Source: Kordia sp. (GTDB lineage Bacteria > Bacteroidota > Bacteroidia > Flavobacteriales > Flavobacteriaceae). Taken from it: 64,000 bases of DNA. Below, piece by piece: positions 48,032 through 56,656 of the stretch. Positions within the stretch are counted from its first letter, which is position 1. Each line of letters opens with the position of its first letter. The notes under the pieces are model-generated. The model had not been told where the DNA came from. It saw only the letters and a list, made by a program, of their open reading frames with translations, and did not search any database. A program made the translations under genes and the position numbers. Location of the stretch: NCBI GenBank assembly GCA_002733415.1, contig NVVR01000005.1, positions 62,001 to 126,000 on the forward strand, in the 5' to 3' direction.

Positions 48032-48226
48032 CTAGATTTCTTCCTGATCTCTTAATCCTTGAATGTACTGAGCTTTTTTCATTTTTACTCTGTTTTCGAT
48101 AGAAGGTTTAGCGAAATATCTTCTTTCTCTAAGTGATTTCTTCGTTCCAGTACGATCAAATTTTCTCTTGTAGCGCTTTAAAGCTCTATCAATGTTTTCT
48201 CCGTCTTTAATTGGTATAATTAACAT
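48032..48226 (-). CDS. rpsU: Ribosomal protein bS21
   Basis: This 64-aa protein (MLIIPIKDGENIDRALKRYKRK...) is a 30S protein near the 16S 3' end. In Flavobacteriia bS21 helps hide the anti-Shine-Dalgarno sequence, which explains the general lack of Shine-Dalgarno use. Its own gene is an exception, with AGGAGGT 8 nt before the ATG. A TATATTTG box lies at 48262-48269. Confidence 0.97.
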   Translation of the reverse strand: MLIIPIKDGENIDRALKRYKRKFDRTGTKKSLRERRYFAKPSIENRVKMKKAQYIQGLRDQEEI

Positions 48227-48234
48227 AAGTCTTA

Positions 48235-48240
48235 ACCTCC
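48235..48240 (-). promoter_or_regulatory. Strong Shine-Dalgarno of rpsU
   Basis: On the minus strand GGAGGT within AGAGGAGGTTAAG lies 8 nt before ATG 48226. It is the only strong Shine-Dalgarno I noticed in front of a gene in this window, and is probably part of bS21 autoregulation. Confidence 0.85.
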
Positions 48241-48261
48241 TCTCTTTTAGCGTTCAGCTTG

Positions 48262-48269
48262 CAAATATA
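48262..48269 (-). promoter_or_regulatory. rpsU -7 box
   Basis: TATATTTG on the minus strand lies 35 nt before the ATG and leaves a leader long enough to hold the Shine-Dalgarno. A -33 TTTG was not clear. Confidence 0.5.
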
Positions 48270-48353
48270 AAACTTAATTAATAACTGACTAGTAATAATT
48301 AGTAATTATTTCGCTTAGCTCAATATATTTCTCTGCAACAACTTAATTTGATA

Positions 48354-48401
48354 TTATGTTGCTGGTTTATAACCCTTCTTATCGATTACCAATTTAGTGA
48401 T
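48354..48401 (-). pseudogene. Leftover 3' end of a second acyl-CoA dehydrogenase gene
   Basis: The minus strand reads ITKLVIDKKGYKPAT-stop, almost the same as the C-terminus IAKLVIDKKEYKPAT-stop of the intact gene just upstream. 37 of 48 bases match, and the differences are mostly third-codon positions. No further coding upstream is visible, so only the tail of a paralogue remains. Confidence 0.75.
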
Positions 48402-48440
48402 ATACAAAAATGTGTTTTCGAAAAACTAATAATCAAATTA

Positions 48441-49607
48441 TTACGTCGCCGGTTTATATTCCTTTTTGTCGATTACTAGTTTTGCGATAATCTCTTTTAA
48501 AATTTCCGATGTTCCTCCTCCAATAGGACCTAAACGACTATCTCTTAATAAACGCGCCATAGGATATTCTTCCATATACCCATAACCACCTAATAACTGC
48601 AAGCACTCATAAATAACTTCATCAGCCATTTTAGTAGATGCCAACTTAGACATTGTAGCTTCTTTAACAACATACTCACCATCATTCAAACGCTTAGCAA
48701 CTGAGTAATTAAACTCTTTACATATTTCCATTTGAGTTGAGGCGTCAGCTATTTTGTGACGTAACACCTGAAAAGTATCTATTGTTTTACCAAAAGCCGT
48801 ACGTTCAGACATATACTGCACCGCATAATCAATTGCATATTCCGCTCTTGCATGCGAGTTAATCGCCATAATTAAACGCTCTAAAGCAAAATGTTGCATA
48901 ATATACGGAAACCCTTGATTTTCTTCACCCATTAAATTAGATGCAGGAATAATAACATTATCAAATGCTATTTCAGCAGTATCAGACGCTCTCCAACCTA
49001 ACTTATCTAATTTAGTAGCAGATATACCAGGTGTATCCCTATCCACAACAAAAATACTCATTCCTCTCCCTCCTAACTCAGGAGCGGTTTTAGCTGCAAC
49101 AATTAAATAATCGCTATATATTCCGTTTGTAATAAAAGTCTTTGAACCATTTATCACATACGTATCTTCTTTTTTAACTGCTGTTGTACGCATTCCCGCA
49201 ACATCAGACCCTCCAAAAGGCTCAGTAATACACAAACACCCTATTTTATCACCTAAAGCACTTGGCTCTAAATACTTCTTTTTAATATCATGATCACCCT
49301 CTTTATTCAAATGAGTCATTGCCAAGTAAGCATGCGCCCACATGTTTGCTGCAAATCCACTTGAGTTGATTTTCTGCATTTCTTCTAAGAAAATCACAGT
49401 ATAAAATAAATCTAAATCTAACCCACCATACTCTTCTGGTGTAGCCAAACCAAAATACCCCATATCACCAAACTTCTTCCAGATGAATCGCTCAACAGCA
49501 CCAGTTTTTTCCCATTTATCTATGTGCGGAACTACTTCCTTTTTTAAAAAATCCTGAAGACTTTCTCTAAAAAGCTGATGTTCTTCTGTAAAATATCTTT
49601 TATCCAT
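48441..49607 (-). CDS. Acyl-CoA dehydrogenase
   Basis: This 388-aa flavoenzyme oxidises acyl-CoA to the 2,3-enoyl-CoA. CLCITEPFGGSDVAGMRTTA is the FAD/acyl-binding motif; the C-terminal QLLGGYGYMEEYPMARLLRDSR contains the likely catalytic Glu of short/medium-chain types, followed by GGGTSEILKEIIAK. The start MDKRYFTEEHQLFRESL is typical. The chain specificity (short-chain or isovaleryl-type) is not resolved. The HhH-protein gene lies 12 nt upstream on the same strand. Confidence 0.92.
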   Translation of the reverse strand: MDKRYFTEEHQLFRESLQDFLKKEVVPHIDKWEKTGAVERFIWKKFGDMGYFGLATPEEYGGLDLDLFYTVIFLEEMQKINSSGFAANMWAHAYLAMTHLNKEGDHDIKKKYLEPSALGDKIGCLCITEPFGGSDVAGMRTTAVKKEDTYVINGSKTFITNGIYSDYLIVAAKTAPELGGRGMSIFVVDRDTPGISATKLDKLGWRASDTAEIAFDNVIIPASNLMGEENQGFPYIMQHFALERLIMAINSHARAEYAIDYAVQYMSERTAFGKTIDTFQVLRHKIADASTQMEICKEFNYSVAKRLNDGEYVVKEATMSKLASTKMADEVIYECLQLLGGYGYMEEYPMARLLRDSRLGPIGGGTSEILKEIIAKLVIDKKEYKPAT

Positions 49608-49619
49608 AACTACTCTGGT

Positions 49620-50480
49620 TTATTTTTGGGTTTCGTTTATTGTTAAATATAATTTTATCCGGTCTAATTTTTCAATCGGGAAATGAGTTACATATTTTAA
49701 CTCATCCAGACTTACATACCCTTCTCTCAATACTCGTTCATCAACTATATTAGTTGCTATATACTCATTAATATAAACCAACTTAGCTAACTCTGAAGCG
49801 CTGGCTAAATTAATGTTTATTTTTTTAATATTTGGAATTGTTTTTAGCGCAAATTTATCAGCTAGCTTTATAATATCATCATCTGACAACCCATACACAT
49901 CCTTTAATTGTTCAAAAGTAAGAAAACCTCCCAGCTTCTCCCTAAAGCTCACAATTCTGTACGCTAATTTCCCCTCTATTCCGGTAGCAGCACCAATACC
50001 TCTAGCCTCAATCTTATTAAGATCTTTATTATACGAATACTTTAAATCATTATATCTCTTTTTTTTAGACACCCAATCCGGAAACTTAAATTTCGGACTT
50101 AACATCGCCAATAACGAATCAGACACTTTGGTAACTTGCTGAAACTCCAAAGCTGAATTCACATATTTATTCAACCTCCTAAACTGATGCAATCTATCAA
50201 TCTCTTCAACCGACATACCTAATACATACCCTTTATAATCTGTAATGAAATTTGGATTATATGGATGTATCACATATTTATCCGTCTGTTTAACCAAGCC
50301 CAAACTATCAATCTCATTTTGAAAAACCGCAATTTTCTGTTGATCAATTACACTTGACTCTTCAGTTTTAAAGTCTACAAAAAAATAAACACATTGCAAT
50401 ACAACTATCAATAGCAACAAAACAAAAACCCCACTACGTTGTTGTTTTGCAAACACGAAGTGGGGTTTAATATTTTTCAT
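49620..50480 (-). CDS. Membrane-anchored helix-hairpin-helix protein (ComEA-like)
   Basis: This 286-aa protein has one N-terminal transmembrane helix (GVFVLLLLIVVLQCVYFFV). Two HhH regions follow in the C-terminal half: RGIGAATGIEGKLAYRIVSFREKLGGF...LKDVYGLSDDDIIKLADKF, and INLASASELAKLVYINEYIATNIV. HhH modules of this type bind duplex DNA and occur in competence proteins; transport of DNA is not shown here. The stretch to residue 130 has no known domain. It lies between the symporter and acyl-CoA dehydrogenase genes on the same strand. Confidence 0.75.
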   Translation of the reverse strand: MKNIKPHFVFAKQQRSGVFVLLLLIVVLQCVYFFVDFKTEESSVIDQQKIAVFQNEIDSLGLVKQTDKYVIHPYNPNFITDYKGYVLGMSVEEIDRLHQFRRLNKYVNSALEFQQVTKVSDSLLAMLSPKFKFPDWVSKKKRYNDLKYSYNKDLNKIEARGIGAATGIEGKLAYRIVSFREKLGGFLTFEQLKDVYGLSDDDIIKLADKFALKTIPNIKKININLASASELAKLVYINEYIATNIVDERVLREGYVSLDELKYVTHFPIEKLDRIKLYLTINETQK

Positions 50481-50492
50481 TTGATATTTTTT

Positions 50493-52082
50493 TTATTTCA
50501 CCGAAGCAATCTTTTCTTTATACACTTTAAGCTCGTCACGAACTTTAGGTGACAATAAAACCAATCCTATTACGTTAGGGAAAACCATCGCAAATATCAT
50601 TGCATCAGAGAAGTCAATTACAGCTCCTAAACTAATAGATGACCCTAAAACCACGAATAACAAAAATAATACTTTATAAACTATATCAACAGTTTTTCCT
50701 TTTCCGAATAAGAATTTCCAAGCTTGCAACCCATAGTAAGACCATGATAACATTGTAGAAATCGCGAATAACACTACCGCAATAGTTAACACCCATGAGA
50801 ACCCTGGAATTGCCGAATCAAACGCTTTTGTAGTTAACTCTACTCCTTGAATCCCTGTTTGTCCATACTCAAAGAATCCCCCGTCAATATTTGTAATTAC
50901 AATAACTAAAGCAGTCATTGTACAAATTATAACCGTATCAATAAACGGCTCTAATAACGCAACGATACCTTCAGATGCAGGATATTTAGTCTTTACAGCA
51001 GAATGCGCAATTGCAGCAGAACCAACTCCCGCTTCATTTGAAAACGCAGCTCTTTGAAACCCTACTATCAACACTCCTAAAACACCACCTAATGCAGCAC
51101 TTGGGCTAAATGCTCCGTCATATATCATCCCGAATGCCTGTGGCACAAGGTCATAATTCATCGCTATAATGATTAATGCAGCACCAACATAAATAGCCGC
51201 CATAAAAGGAACTACTTTTTCTGTTACTGAACCAATTCTTTTAATACCTCCTATAATTACAACTCCAACAATAGCAGCCATAATAATACCGAATATCAAT
51301 CCAGCAGCACCACTTTCTATTCCAAAACGCTCCACTAATTGTGCAGCAGCTTGATTTGCCTGAAACATGTTCCCTCCACCGAAAGAACCACCTACACACA
51401 TAATAGCAAAAAACACAGCTAAGACTTTTCCTAAGCGAGCCATACCCATTTCTGCTAATCCGGTTTTTAAGTAATACATAGGCCCTCCGTGTACGGTACC
51501 ATCTTCCATTACTTCTCTATACTTCACTCCTAGAGTACATTCTACAAATTTAGTAGCCATCCCTAACAACCCTGCAAGAATCATCCAGAACGTCGCTCCA
51601 GGACCACCCACCGCAACCGCAACTGCAACACCGGCTATATTCCCTAAACCTACTGTAGCAGACAAAGCAGCAGTTAATGCCTGAAAGTGAGAAACCTCTC
51701 CTTCTACTCCTTCTGATGCAATAGTTTCAAAAATATCTCCTCCAGGTGTTGAATCTCCTTCAGCAATATCTGCAGTATGATGATCTAATTCGTCATACTT
51801 CCCTCTTACTACTTTTACTGCTGTTCCAATTAAAGTGAAATTTGAAAATTTGAAATAAACTGTAAAAAATAGAGCTCCAAGCACTAGTATAATTAGCACG
51901 AAAGGAACTGATTGATCTCCAAAAGAAATTGGATAGAATATTACTCCACCAACCGCGTCAGCAACAGGTCTGAAAAAAGAATCAATTTTTTGATCAATCG
52001 TCATTGTTTCTTCTGAAGTTTCCTGAGCAAAAGTCAAAAATGGTAATATTGTTAATAATAATGAAAGAAATTTAGTCTTCAT
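50493..52082 (-). CDS. Sodium/alanine symporter (AGCS family)
   Basis: This 529-aa protein has about ten to eleven helices and an N-terminal extension with a signal-like helix (FLSLLLTILPFLTFAQ). Family signatures are LSATVGLGNIAGVAVAVAVGGPGATFWM, GGPMYYLKTGL, and QRAAFSNEAGVGSAAIAHSA. It takes up alanine or glycine with Na+; the exact substrate is not set. It lies 12 nt upstream of the HhH-protein gene, same strand. Confidence 0.92.
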   Translation of the reverse strand: MKTKFLSLLLTILPFLTFAQETSEETMTIDQKIDSFFRPVADAVGGVIFYPISFGDQSVPFVLIILVLGALFFTVYFKFSNFTLIGTAVKVVRGKYDELDHHTADIAEGDSTPGGDIFETIASEGVEGEVSHFQALTAALSATVGLGNIAGVAVAVAVGGPGATFWMILAGLLGMATKFVECTLGVKYREVMEDGTVHGGPMYYLKTGLAEMGMARLGKVLAVFFAIMCVGGSFGGGNMFQANQAAAQLVERFGIESGAAGLIFGIIMAAIVGVVIIGGIKRIGSVTEKVVPFMAAIYVGAALIIIAMNYDLVPQAFGMIYDGAFSPSAALGGVLGVLIVGFQRAAFSNEAGVGSAAIAHSAVKTKYPASEGIVALLEPFIDTVIICTMTALVIVITNIDGGFFEYGQTGIQGVELTTKAFDSAIPGFSWVLTIAVVLFAISTMLSWSYYGLQAWKFLFGKGKTVDIVYKVLFLLFVVLGSSISLGAVIDFSDAMIFAMVFPNVIGLVLLSPKVRDELKVYKEKIASVK

Positions 52083-52179
52083 TTTTGTTAGTTTTGTAGA
52101 TTAATTAAGTTAATAAGTTTTTTTTGGTGCGACAATATCGCTAAAAAAAAACGCATTCTAAAACTTTTGTTGTTAAAAG

Positions 52180-53184
52180 TTATAAATCAAACATTTTGTT
52201 TAAAGCTAGAATTTGTTCCGGCCTCCCCAATACAATAAGTTTAGAATTTGCTCTTAAAATCGTATCTGCCTCTGGGTTAATAATATACTCTCGTTCAGGC
52301 GTTTTGTACCCAATAATACTACACCCCGTTTTGTTCCTGAAGTCCAAGTCTTTAATTGTCTGCATTCCTCCCGTAGAAGTTATTGCCTCAATAGCTACTT
52401 CTTCTACATTTACTTTATTCTCGTCTATAATAGATAAGTTATCCAAAAACTCAACTAAATCAGGCATCACAACTAATGACGCCATATGATCTCCTCCAAT
52501 TTTATCAGGCATAATTACATTATTGGCTCCAGCAAGTTTCAGCTTTTTATAAGATGATTCTTGTGACGCCCTACTAATAATGCCTATCTCATTATTTATC
52601 TGTCTTGCAGAAAGTACCACAAATAAATTATCAGCATCATTTGGCAAAGCTACTATAATACTATGTGCTTTCTCTATTCCAGATTCCAATAAAATCTCAT
52701 CTTCATTTGCATTACCATGTACAAACAAAACTTCATCATTATGTTTCTCTATCAATTCTTTATCCTTTTCTATAACAACAAATGGCCTGTTATAAGAGGA
52801 TAGTTTTTGAGCCGCTTGTTTTCCATTTCTTCCGTACCCACAGATAATGATATGATTTGAAAGCTTATCAATTTTCTTTTTCATTTTTCTGTTTTTAAAT
52901 TGTTCGAAAGAATTTTTATTCATGAAGTACTCCGTAATTACCGCAACTGCATTAGCAAGTGTCACGACTGAAGCTAAAATTAACCCAACTGTAAATAATT
53001 TGGCTACATCATCCAAAGGACCAACCTCCCCAAAACCTACTGTTGTTATGGTGATAGTTGTCATATACAACGCATCCACCCAACTGTAATTAGCAATATA
53101 CCGGTATCCAAAAACCCCTATTAACAACACGCATATTACCAATAATATGGCTATTCTGAATTTCGACTTAAAAATATTTAACAT
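52180..53184 (-). CDS. Two-helix potassium channel with TrkA (RCK) domains
   Basis: In this 334-aa protein, helix 1 (IAILLVICVLLIGVFGYRYI), a pore with filter TTVGFGE, and helix 2 (LFTVGLILASVVTLANAVAVI) make a KcsA-like unit. A TrkA-N NAD-binding domain (HIIICGYGRNGKQAA) and TrkA-C follow (about 250-334). The filter TVGFGE rather than TVGYG is a common functional variant. It gates K+ flux in response to a cytosolic ligand. It lies 15 nt after a PspC gene. Confidence 0.9.
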   Translation of the reverse strand: MLNIFKSKFRIAILLVICVLLIGVFGYRYIANYSWVDALYMTTITITTVGFGEVGPLDDVAKLFTVGLILASVVTLANAVAVITEYFMNKNSFEQFKNRKMKKKIDKLSNHIIICGYGRNGKQAAQKLSSYNRPFVVIEKDKELIEKHNDEVLFVHGNANEDEILLESGIEKAHSIIVALPNDADNLFVVLSARQINNEIGIISRASQESSYKKLKLAGANNVIMPDKIGGDHMASLVVMPDLVEFLDNLSIIDENKVNVEEVAIEAITSTGGMQTIKDLDFRNKTGCSIIGYKTPEREYIINPEADTILRANSKLIVLGRPEQILALNKMFDL

Positions 53185-53199
53185 ATTATTATATTCATT

Positions 53200-53427
53200 T
53201 TACAAATCAAATACTGAGCTTCGTTTGGTGTAGATCAAGTCTTTTAATTTCAATAAAAACGCTACAGTTAAATAGACAGCAAAGGACATTCCTAAAGTCG
53301 CAAAAGTCAAGTATATAAAAAACAAACGAACATTTTTTGCACGCATACCCAACCGATCTGCTAATCTGGAAGAAACTGCAAAACCATGTTTTTCAAAAAA
53401 GTATTTTATTTCTTTTATAAAACTCAT
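53200..53427 (-). CDS. PspC family membrane protein
   Basis: This protein of about 75 aa reads from MSFIKEIKYFFEKHGF (53427); earlier in-frame ATGs at 53433 and 53430 add two Met residues. RLADRLGMRAKNVRLFFIYLTFATLG is the PspC pattern of a regulatory segment followed by a helix. The tail DLIYTKRSSVFDL is typical of flavobacterial members. It is probably an envelope-stress component; with the K+ channel and DUF2851 genes it forms a minus-strand run. Confidence 0.85.
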   Translation of the reverse strand: MSFIKEIKYFFEKHGFAVSSRLADRLGMRAKNVRLFFIYLTFATLGMSFAVYLTVAFLLKLKDLIYTKRSSVFDL

Positions 53428-53451
53428 CATCAAGTTGCAAATTACTACTTT

Positions 53452-54720
53452 TTAAGAATGATACAACAATTTATTTCCTATTTCACATTGCAAGCATTTT
53501 TGCTTATTACAATATTCAGTTTTCAATTCAATTAACGACTGACTATCAACCGAAGATTCCAATTTCAATTTCAATTTTTTAAAGTTGGTGAGAATGGTGT
53601 TTTTTTCTGGGTTTATTAATTTATACAATTGTAATAATTCTTCAAAATTTTCTTCCCCTATACTTTTAGCATACATAAACTTTAAAGGGATTATTGTATT
53701 CAGGATAAGCAAATCGATAAATGATTTACTCAATCTTTTTTTCCTTTTTAACGACCTATTTCCAAATGTATAATACTCATCCCAATACTCCGATGCAGAA
53801 ACCGAAAACAATTCATGAATATCACAAACTGTTTTTGCTGCTATCACTTTTGAAAACAAGCCTTTTTTATTGTGATATAACATTGAAAACTGCGACAATC
53901 GTATCGTTGGAAAACTCGCTGGTCGCAATCGGAAAAACTGAATATTAACTAATGAATCTTTTAATTGATATTTTTGTTTCAAGTACAAATACTCTTTTTG
54001 TAAGCTTTGATAATATGAATCCTGTATTGACTCTTCTAACAAATTACTTTGCCCATACAATAAGGCTTCTAGATTGAACTGATTAAATAATTCTTTTTTA
54101 AAAACTCCAAACGAAATATTCTGAGCAAGTAACTGAAATTCTGAAGCGTTTATTTTTAATCCGAAATTTTTAGCCAACATCTGATATAATAAGGCTTCCC
54201 AATTATTTTCCGCTTCCAATAATCTACACTCTAATTCATTTGCCTTACGCTGCAAACGCTGTATTAATAATTTCTCTTTCCAAAAAGATAACGTGAAGGC
54301 ATCAATTGTGTGAATTTGATTTTCGCAATTAATCCAGTTTTTCTTGTGAAGCAAATTTTTATAACTGAATAGCAACTTCTTATCCACTACATCTTTTAAA
54401 ACCAGTGTTTCTATTTTGTTTTGGCTTACATCAAAGATAGCCACATCATTTTCCCAGACAACATGAAGTATCACATTATTATACGCACTATCACATTGAT
54501 GTTTATGCACATACCAATCCGATGCTTTTAAATGAATCTCTACAGTTCCTACCCATTCTTGATTACCAATTACAATCCTTGAATTATAAAAATCTGGCCC
54601 TGAATTCGTATTCAATTCACCAACCGAAACTACTTGAAGTTGATTTCCTTGAACTGTTTTTAACGAAAAAGTTGTTACTTTTTGATATTGCCAGATGTAA
54701 TGTAGAAACTCTTCTTGCAT
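53452..54720 (-). CDS. DUF2851 family protein
   Basis: This 422-aa soluble protein has the hallmark opening MQEEFLHYIWQYQKVTT and NSGPDFYNSRIVIGNQEWVGTVEIHLKASDW, plus HVVWENDVAI. The C-terminal cysteines in CNKQKCLQCEIGNKLL may bind metal. The family is common in Bacteroidota; the function is unknown. A heptamer repeat tract begins about 20 bp before its ATG, within its expected leader/promoter. Confidence 0.9.
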   Translation of the reverse strand: MQEEFLHYIWQYQKVTTFSLKTVQGNQLQVVSVGELNTNSGPDFYNSRIVIGNQEWVGTVEIHLKASDWYVHKHQCDSAYNNVILHVVWENDVAIFDVSQNKIETLVLKDVVDKKLLFSYKNLLHKKNWINCENQIHTIDAFTLSFWKEKLLIQRLQRKANELECRLLEAENNWEALLYQMLAKNFGLKINASEFQLLAQNISFGVFKKELFNQFNLEALLYGQSNLLEESIQDSYYQSLQKEYLYLKQKYQLKDSLVNIQFFRLRPASFPTIRLSQFSMLYHNKKGLFSKVIAAKTVCDIHELFSVSASEYWDEYYTFGNRSLKRKKRLSKSFIDLLILNTIIPLKFMYAKSIGEENFEELLQLYKLINPEKNTILTNFKKLKLKLESSVDSQSLIELKTEYCNKQKCLQCEIGNKLLYHS

Positions 54721-54740
54721 CTCACTAAGTTACAAAATAG

Positions 54741-54809
54741 TATTCAGTATTCAGTATTCAGTATTCAGTATTCAGTATTCAGTATTCAGTATTCAGTATT
54801 CAGTATTCA
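54741..54809. repeat. 7-bp tandem repeat (TATTCAG), about ten units
   Basis: Nine full units of TATTCAG and one partial occupy the stretch just before the DUF2851 ATG. The unit number can change by slippage and would change the promoter-to-start distance. Confidence 0.95.
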
Positions 54810-54837
54810 AAAAAAATGAGCCAAGCTCATTTTTTTT
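54809..54837. terminator. Palindromic terminator-like hairpin between two tandem repeats
   Basis: The 13-bp perfect stem AAAAAAAATGAGC / GCTCATTTTTTTT with a CAA loop has T runs on both strands. It lies between two divergently read genes, so it is not at a gene end. It may isolate two leaders. Confidence 0.75.
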
Positions 54838-54892
54838 GAAACTTTGAAACTTTGAAACTTTGAAACTTTGAAACTTTGAAACTTTGAAACTT
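54838..54892. repeat. 8-bp tandem repeat (GAAACTTT), about seven units
   Basis: Six full units and one partial lie directly after the hairpin at 54809-54837. It lies 76 bp before the universal-stress gene ATG. Confidence 0.95.
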
Positions 54893-54968
54893 GATTATCT
54901 TACTTAAAAACATTAACTTTAGATAAGTACTTCTTGCACATGAAAAACAATTTCTAAATGCACGCACT

Positions 54969-55403
54969 ATGAAGAACATATTAGTTACAATAGATTTTGA
55001 CGTTCAAACAATACTACTAATAGACCATGCTCATAAATTAGCAAATGCATTTGATTCAAAAATATGGCTGGTACATATTGCTGCTCCAGACCCCGATTTT
55101 GTTGGGTATGACGTTGGTCCACAGTATATTCGTGATAATAGAGCCCATGAATTACGAGAAGAGCATAGGCAACTTCAGAATTACGCAAAACAATTGAATA
55201 AAAAGGGAATAGAGGCCGAGGGGCTTTTAATACAAGGGGCAACCATAGAAATGATTATTCAAGAATCTAAAAAGCTACACATCGATTTAATTATTGCAGG
55301 ACATCATAAACACAATTTTTTATACAATGCTTTTATAAGTTCCGTTTCAAGAGAGATTATTGAAATTTCTAAAATACCAATTCTTATTATTCCTTATGAA
55401 TAA
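54969..55403 (+). CDS. Universal stress protein family protein
   Basis: This single-domain 144-aa Usp fold has MKNILVTIDFD, SKIWLVHIAAPDPDFVGYD and DLIIAGHHKHNFLYNAFISSVSREII. The canonical ATP-binding GxxGx9GS is replaced by GHHKHN, so it may belong to the non-ATP-binding class. Expression under stress is typical of the family. It is alone, divergent from DUF2851. Confidence 0.85.
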   Translation: MKNILVTIDFDVQTILLIDHAHKLANAFDSKIWLVHIAAPDPDFVGYDVGPQYIRDNRAHELREEHRQLQNYAKQLNKKGIEAEGLLIQGATIEMIIQESKKLHIDLIIAGHHKHNFLYNAFISSVSREIIEISKIPILIIPYE

Positions 55404-55437
55404 AAAAAGACTCTCCATTTATAATGAAAAGTCTTTT
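55402..55437. terminator. Terminator after the universal stress gene
   Basis: The outer stem AAAAGACT / AGTCTTTT (55405-55412 with 55430-55437) plus an inner CATT/AATG hairpin has A/T tracts on both flanks. It lies between convergent genes and can serve both. Confidence 0.65.
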
Positions 55438-55463
55438 AATAATTTTATTAAGAAACAAGTAGT

Positions 55464-56444
55464 CTAATCTATATATCCCATTTTACGCATCCAATTGTTA
55501 TTAAACATTTTTCCTACGTATCTACTTCCGTGATCATGAAACAACACCACCACAACATCATCTTTAGTAAAATGCTCTTTTAGCTGAAGTAGCCCTTTGA
55601 CTGCAGCTCCTGCAGAATTCCCTAAAAACATACCTTCTTCTTTTGCTAAACGCTGTGTGTATACAGCCGCATCCTTATCAGTTACTTTTGTAAACCCATC
55701 AATAATATCAAAATCCACATTCTTAGGCAGGATATCTTCTCCGATACCTTCGGTTACATAAGGGTAAATTTCATTTTCATCAAAAATACCAGTTTCGTGA
55801 TATTTTTTAAATACGGATCCATATGTATCAATCCCCCATATTTTAATGTCTGGATTTTGCTCTTTTAAATATTTCCCTACACCTGATATTGTTCCACCAG
55901 TTCCAACACCAACTACAAAGTGAGTTATTTTACCGTCGGTTTGTCTCCAAATTTCCGGACCAGTACTTTCATAATGCGCTTTAGTATTACTAGGATTATC
56001 GTATTGATTCACATACCATGAATTAGGCGTTTCTTCTGCCAATCGTTTTGATACCGAATAATAAGAACGAGGATCAGTTGGCTCAACAGCAGTTGGACAA
56101 ACTACAACCTCAGCTCCTACAGCCTCAAGAATATCCATTTTTTCTTTTGACTGTTTATCCGATAGCACAAAAATACACTTATATCCTTTCACTATAGCCG
56201 CCAGAGCTAAGCCCATACCTGTATTCCCAGATGTACCCTCAATAATAGTACCTCCTGGCTTTAAACGCCCGTCCGCCTCTGCATCTTCAATCATGACCAA
56301 TGCCATCCTATCCTTTACAGAATTTCCGGGATTAAATGTTTCGTATTTAGAAAGCACTAAACATGGTAATTCTTTAGTGATTTTATTAATTTTCACTAAA
56401 GGAGTGTTTCCGATAGTTTCTAATATGTTTTTTGCGTATTCCAT
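55464..56444 (-). CDS. PLP-dependent cysteine synthase / cystathionine beta-synthase-like enzyme
   Basis: This 326-aa fold type II PLP enzyme has a PLP lysine in NPGNSVKDRMAL and a phosphate-binding loop in EGTSGNTGMGLALAA. GVGTGGTISGVGKYL and the C-terminal DHGSRYVGKMFNNNWM match bacterial cystathionine beta-synthase-type proteins closely, but no CBS regulatory domain is present. The activity is either O-acetylserine sulfhydrylase or cystathionine synthesis from serine and homocysteine. It is the only gene of its transcript. Confidence 0.85.
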   Translation of the reverse strand: MEYAKNILETIGNTPLVKINKITKELPCLVLSKYETFNPGNSVKDRMALVMIEDAEADGRLKPGGTIIEGTSGNTGMGLALAAIVKGYKCIFVLSDKQSKEKMDILEAVGAEVVVCPTAVEPTDPRSYYSVSKRLAEETPNSWYVNQYDNPSNTKAHYESTGPEIWRQTDGKITHFVVGVGTGGTISGVGKYLKEQNPDIKIWGIDTYGSVFKKYHETGIFDENEIYPYVTEGIGEDILPKNVDFDIIDGFTKVTDKDAAVYTQRLAKEEGMFLGNSAGAAVKGLLQLKEHFTKDDVVVVLFHDHGSRYVGKMFNNNWMRKMGYID

Positions 56445-56463
56445 AGGTTCAAGTATAAGACTA

Positions 56464-56471
56464 CAAAGCTA
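56464..56471 (-). promoter_or_regulatory. Candidate -7 box for the PLP-enzyme gene
   Basis: TAGCTTTG on the minus strand lies 20 nt before the ATG and fits TAnnTTTG. No -33 TTTG was seen at a good distance. The remaining 56472-56656 shows only AT-rich DNA. Confidence 0.4.
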
Positions 56472-56656
56472 ACAACTCTTAGTGTGAGTAAAAAATTAAT
56501 TTAACATTCTTAACGAAATGACCTAAGATTAATATTTTAACCTTTAAACAGATAAATCGTCAACATTGTCGAATAAAACAAATTTTATTCTATTTTTTGA
56601 GTTGTTTTTCATAGATTTAAAATTATTATAATAATCCCCAAAAAAACATAATATTC

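Noticed and set aside
54741-54892. Tandem repeats as a CRISPR array
   Set aside because: Units are 7 and 8 bp with no spacers and no cas genes.
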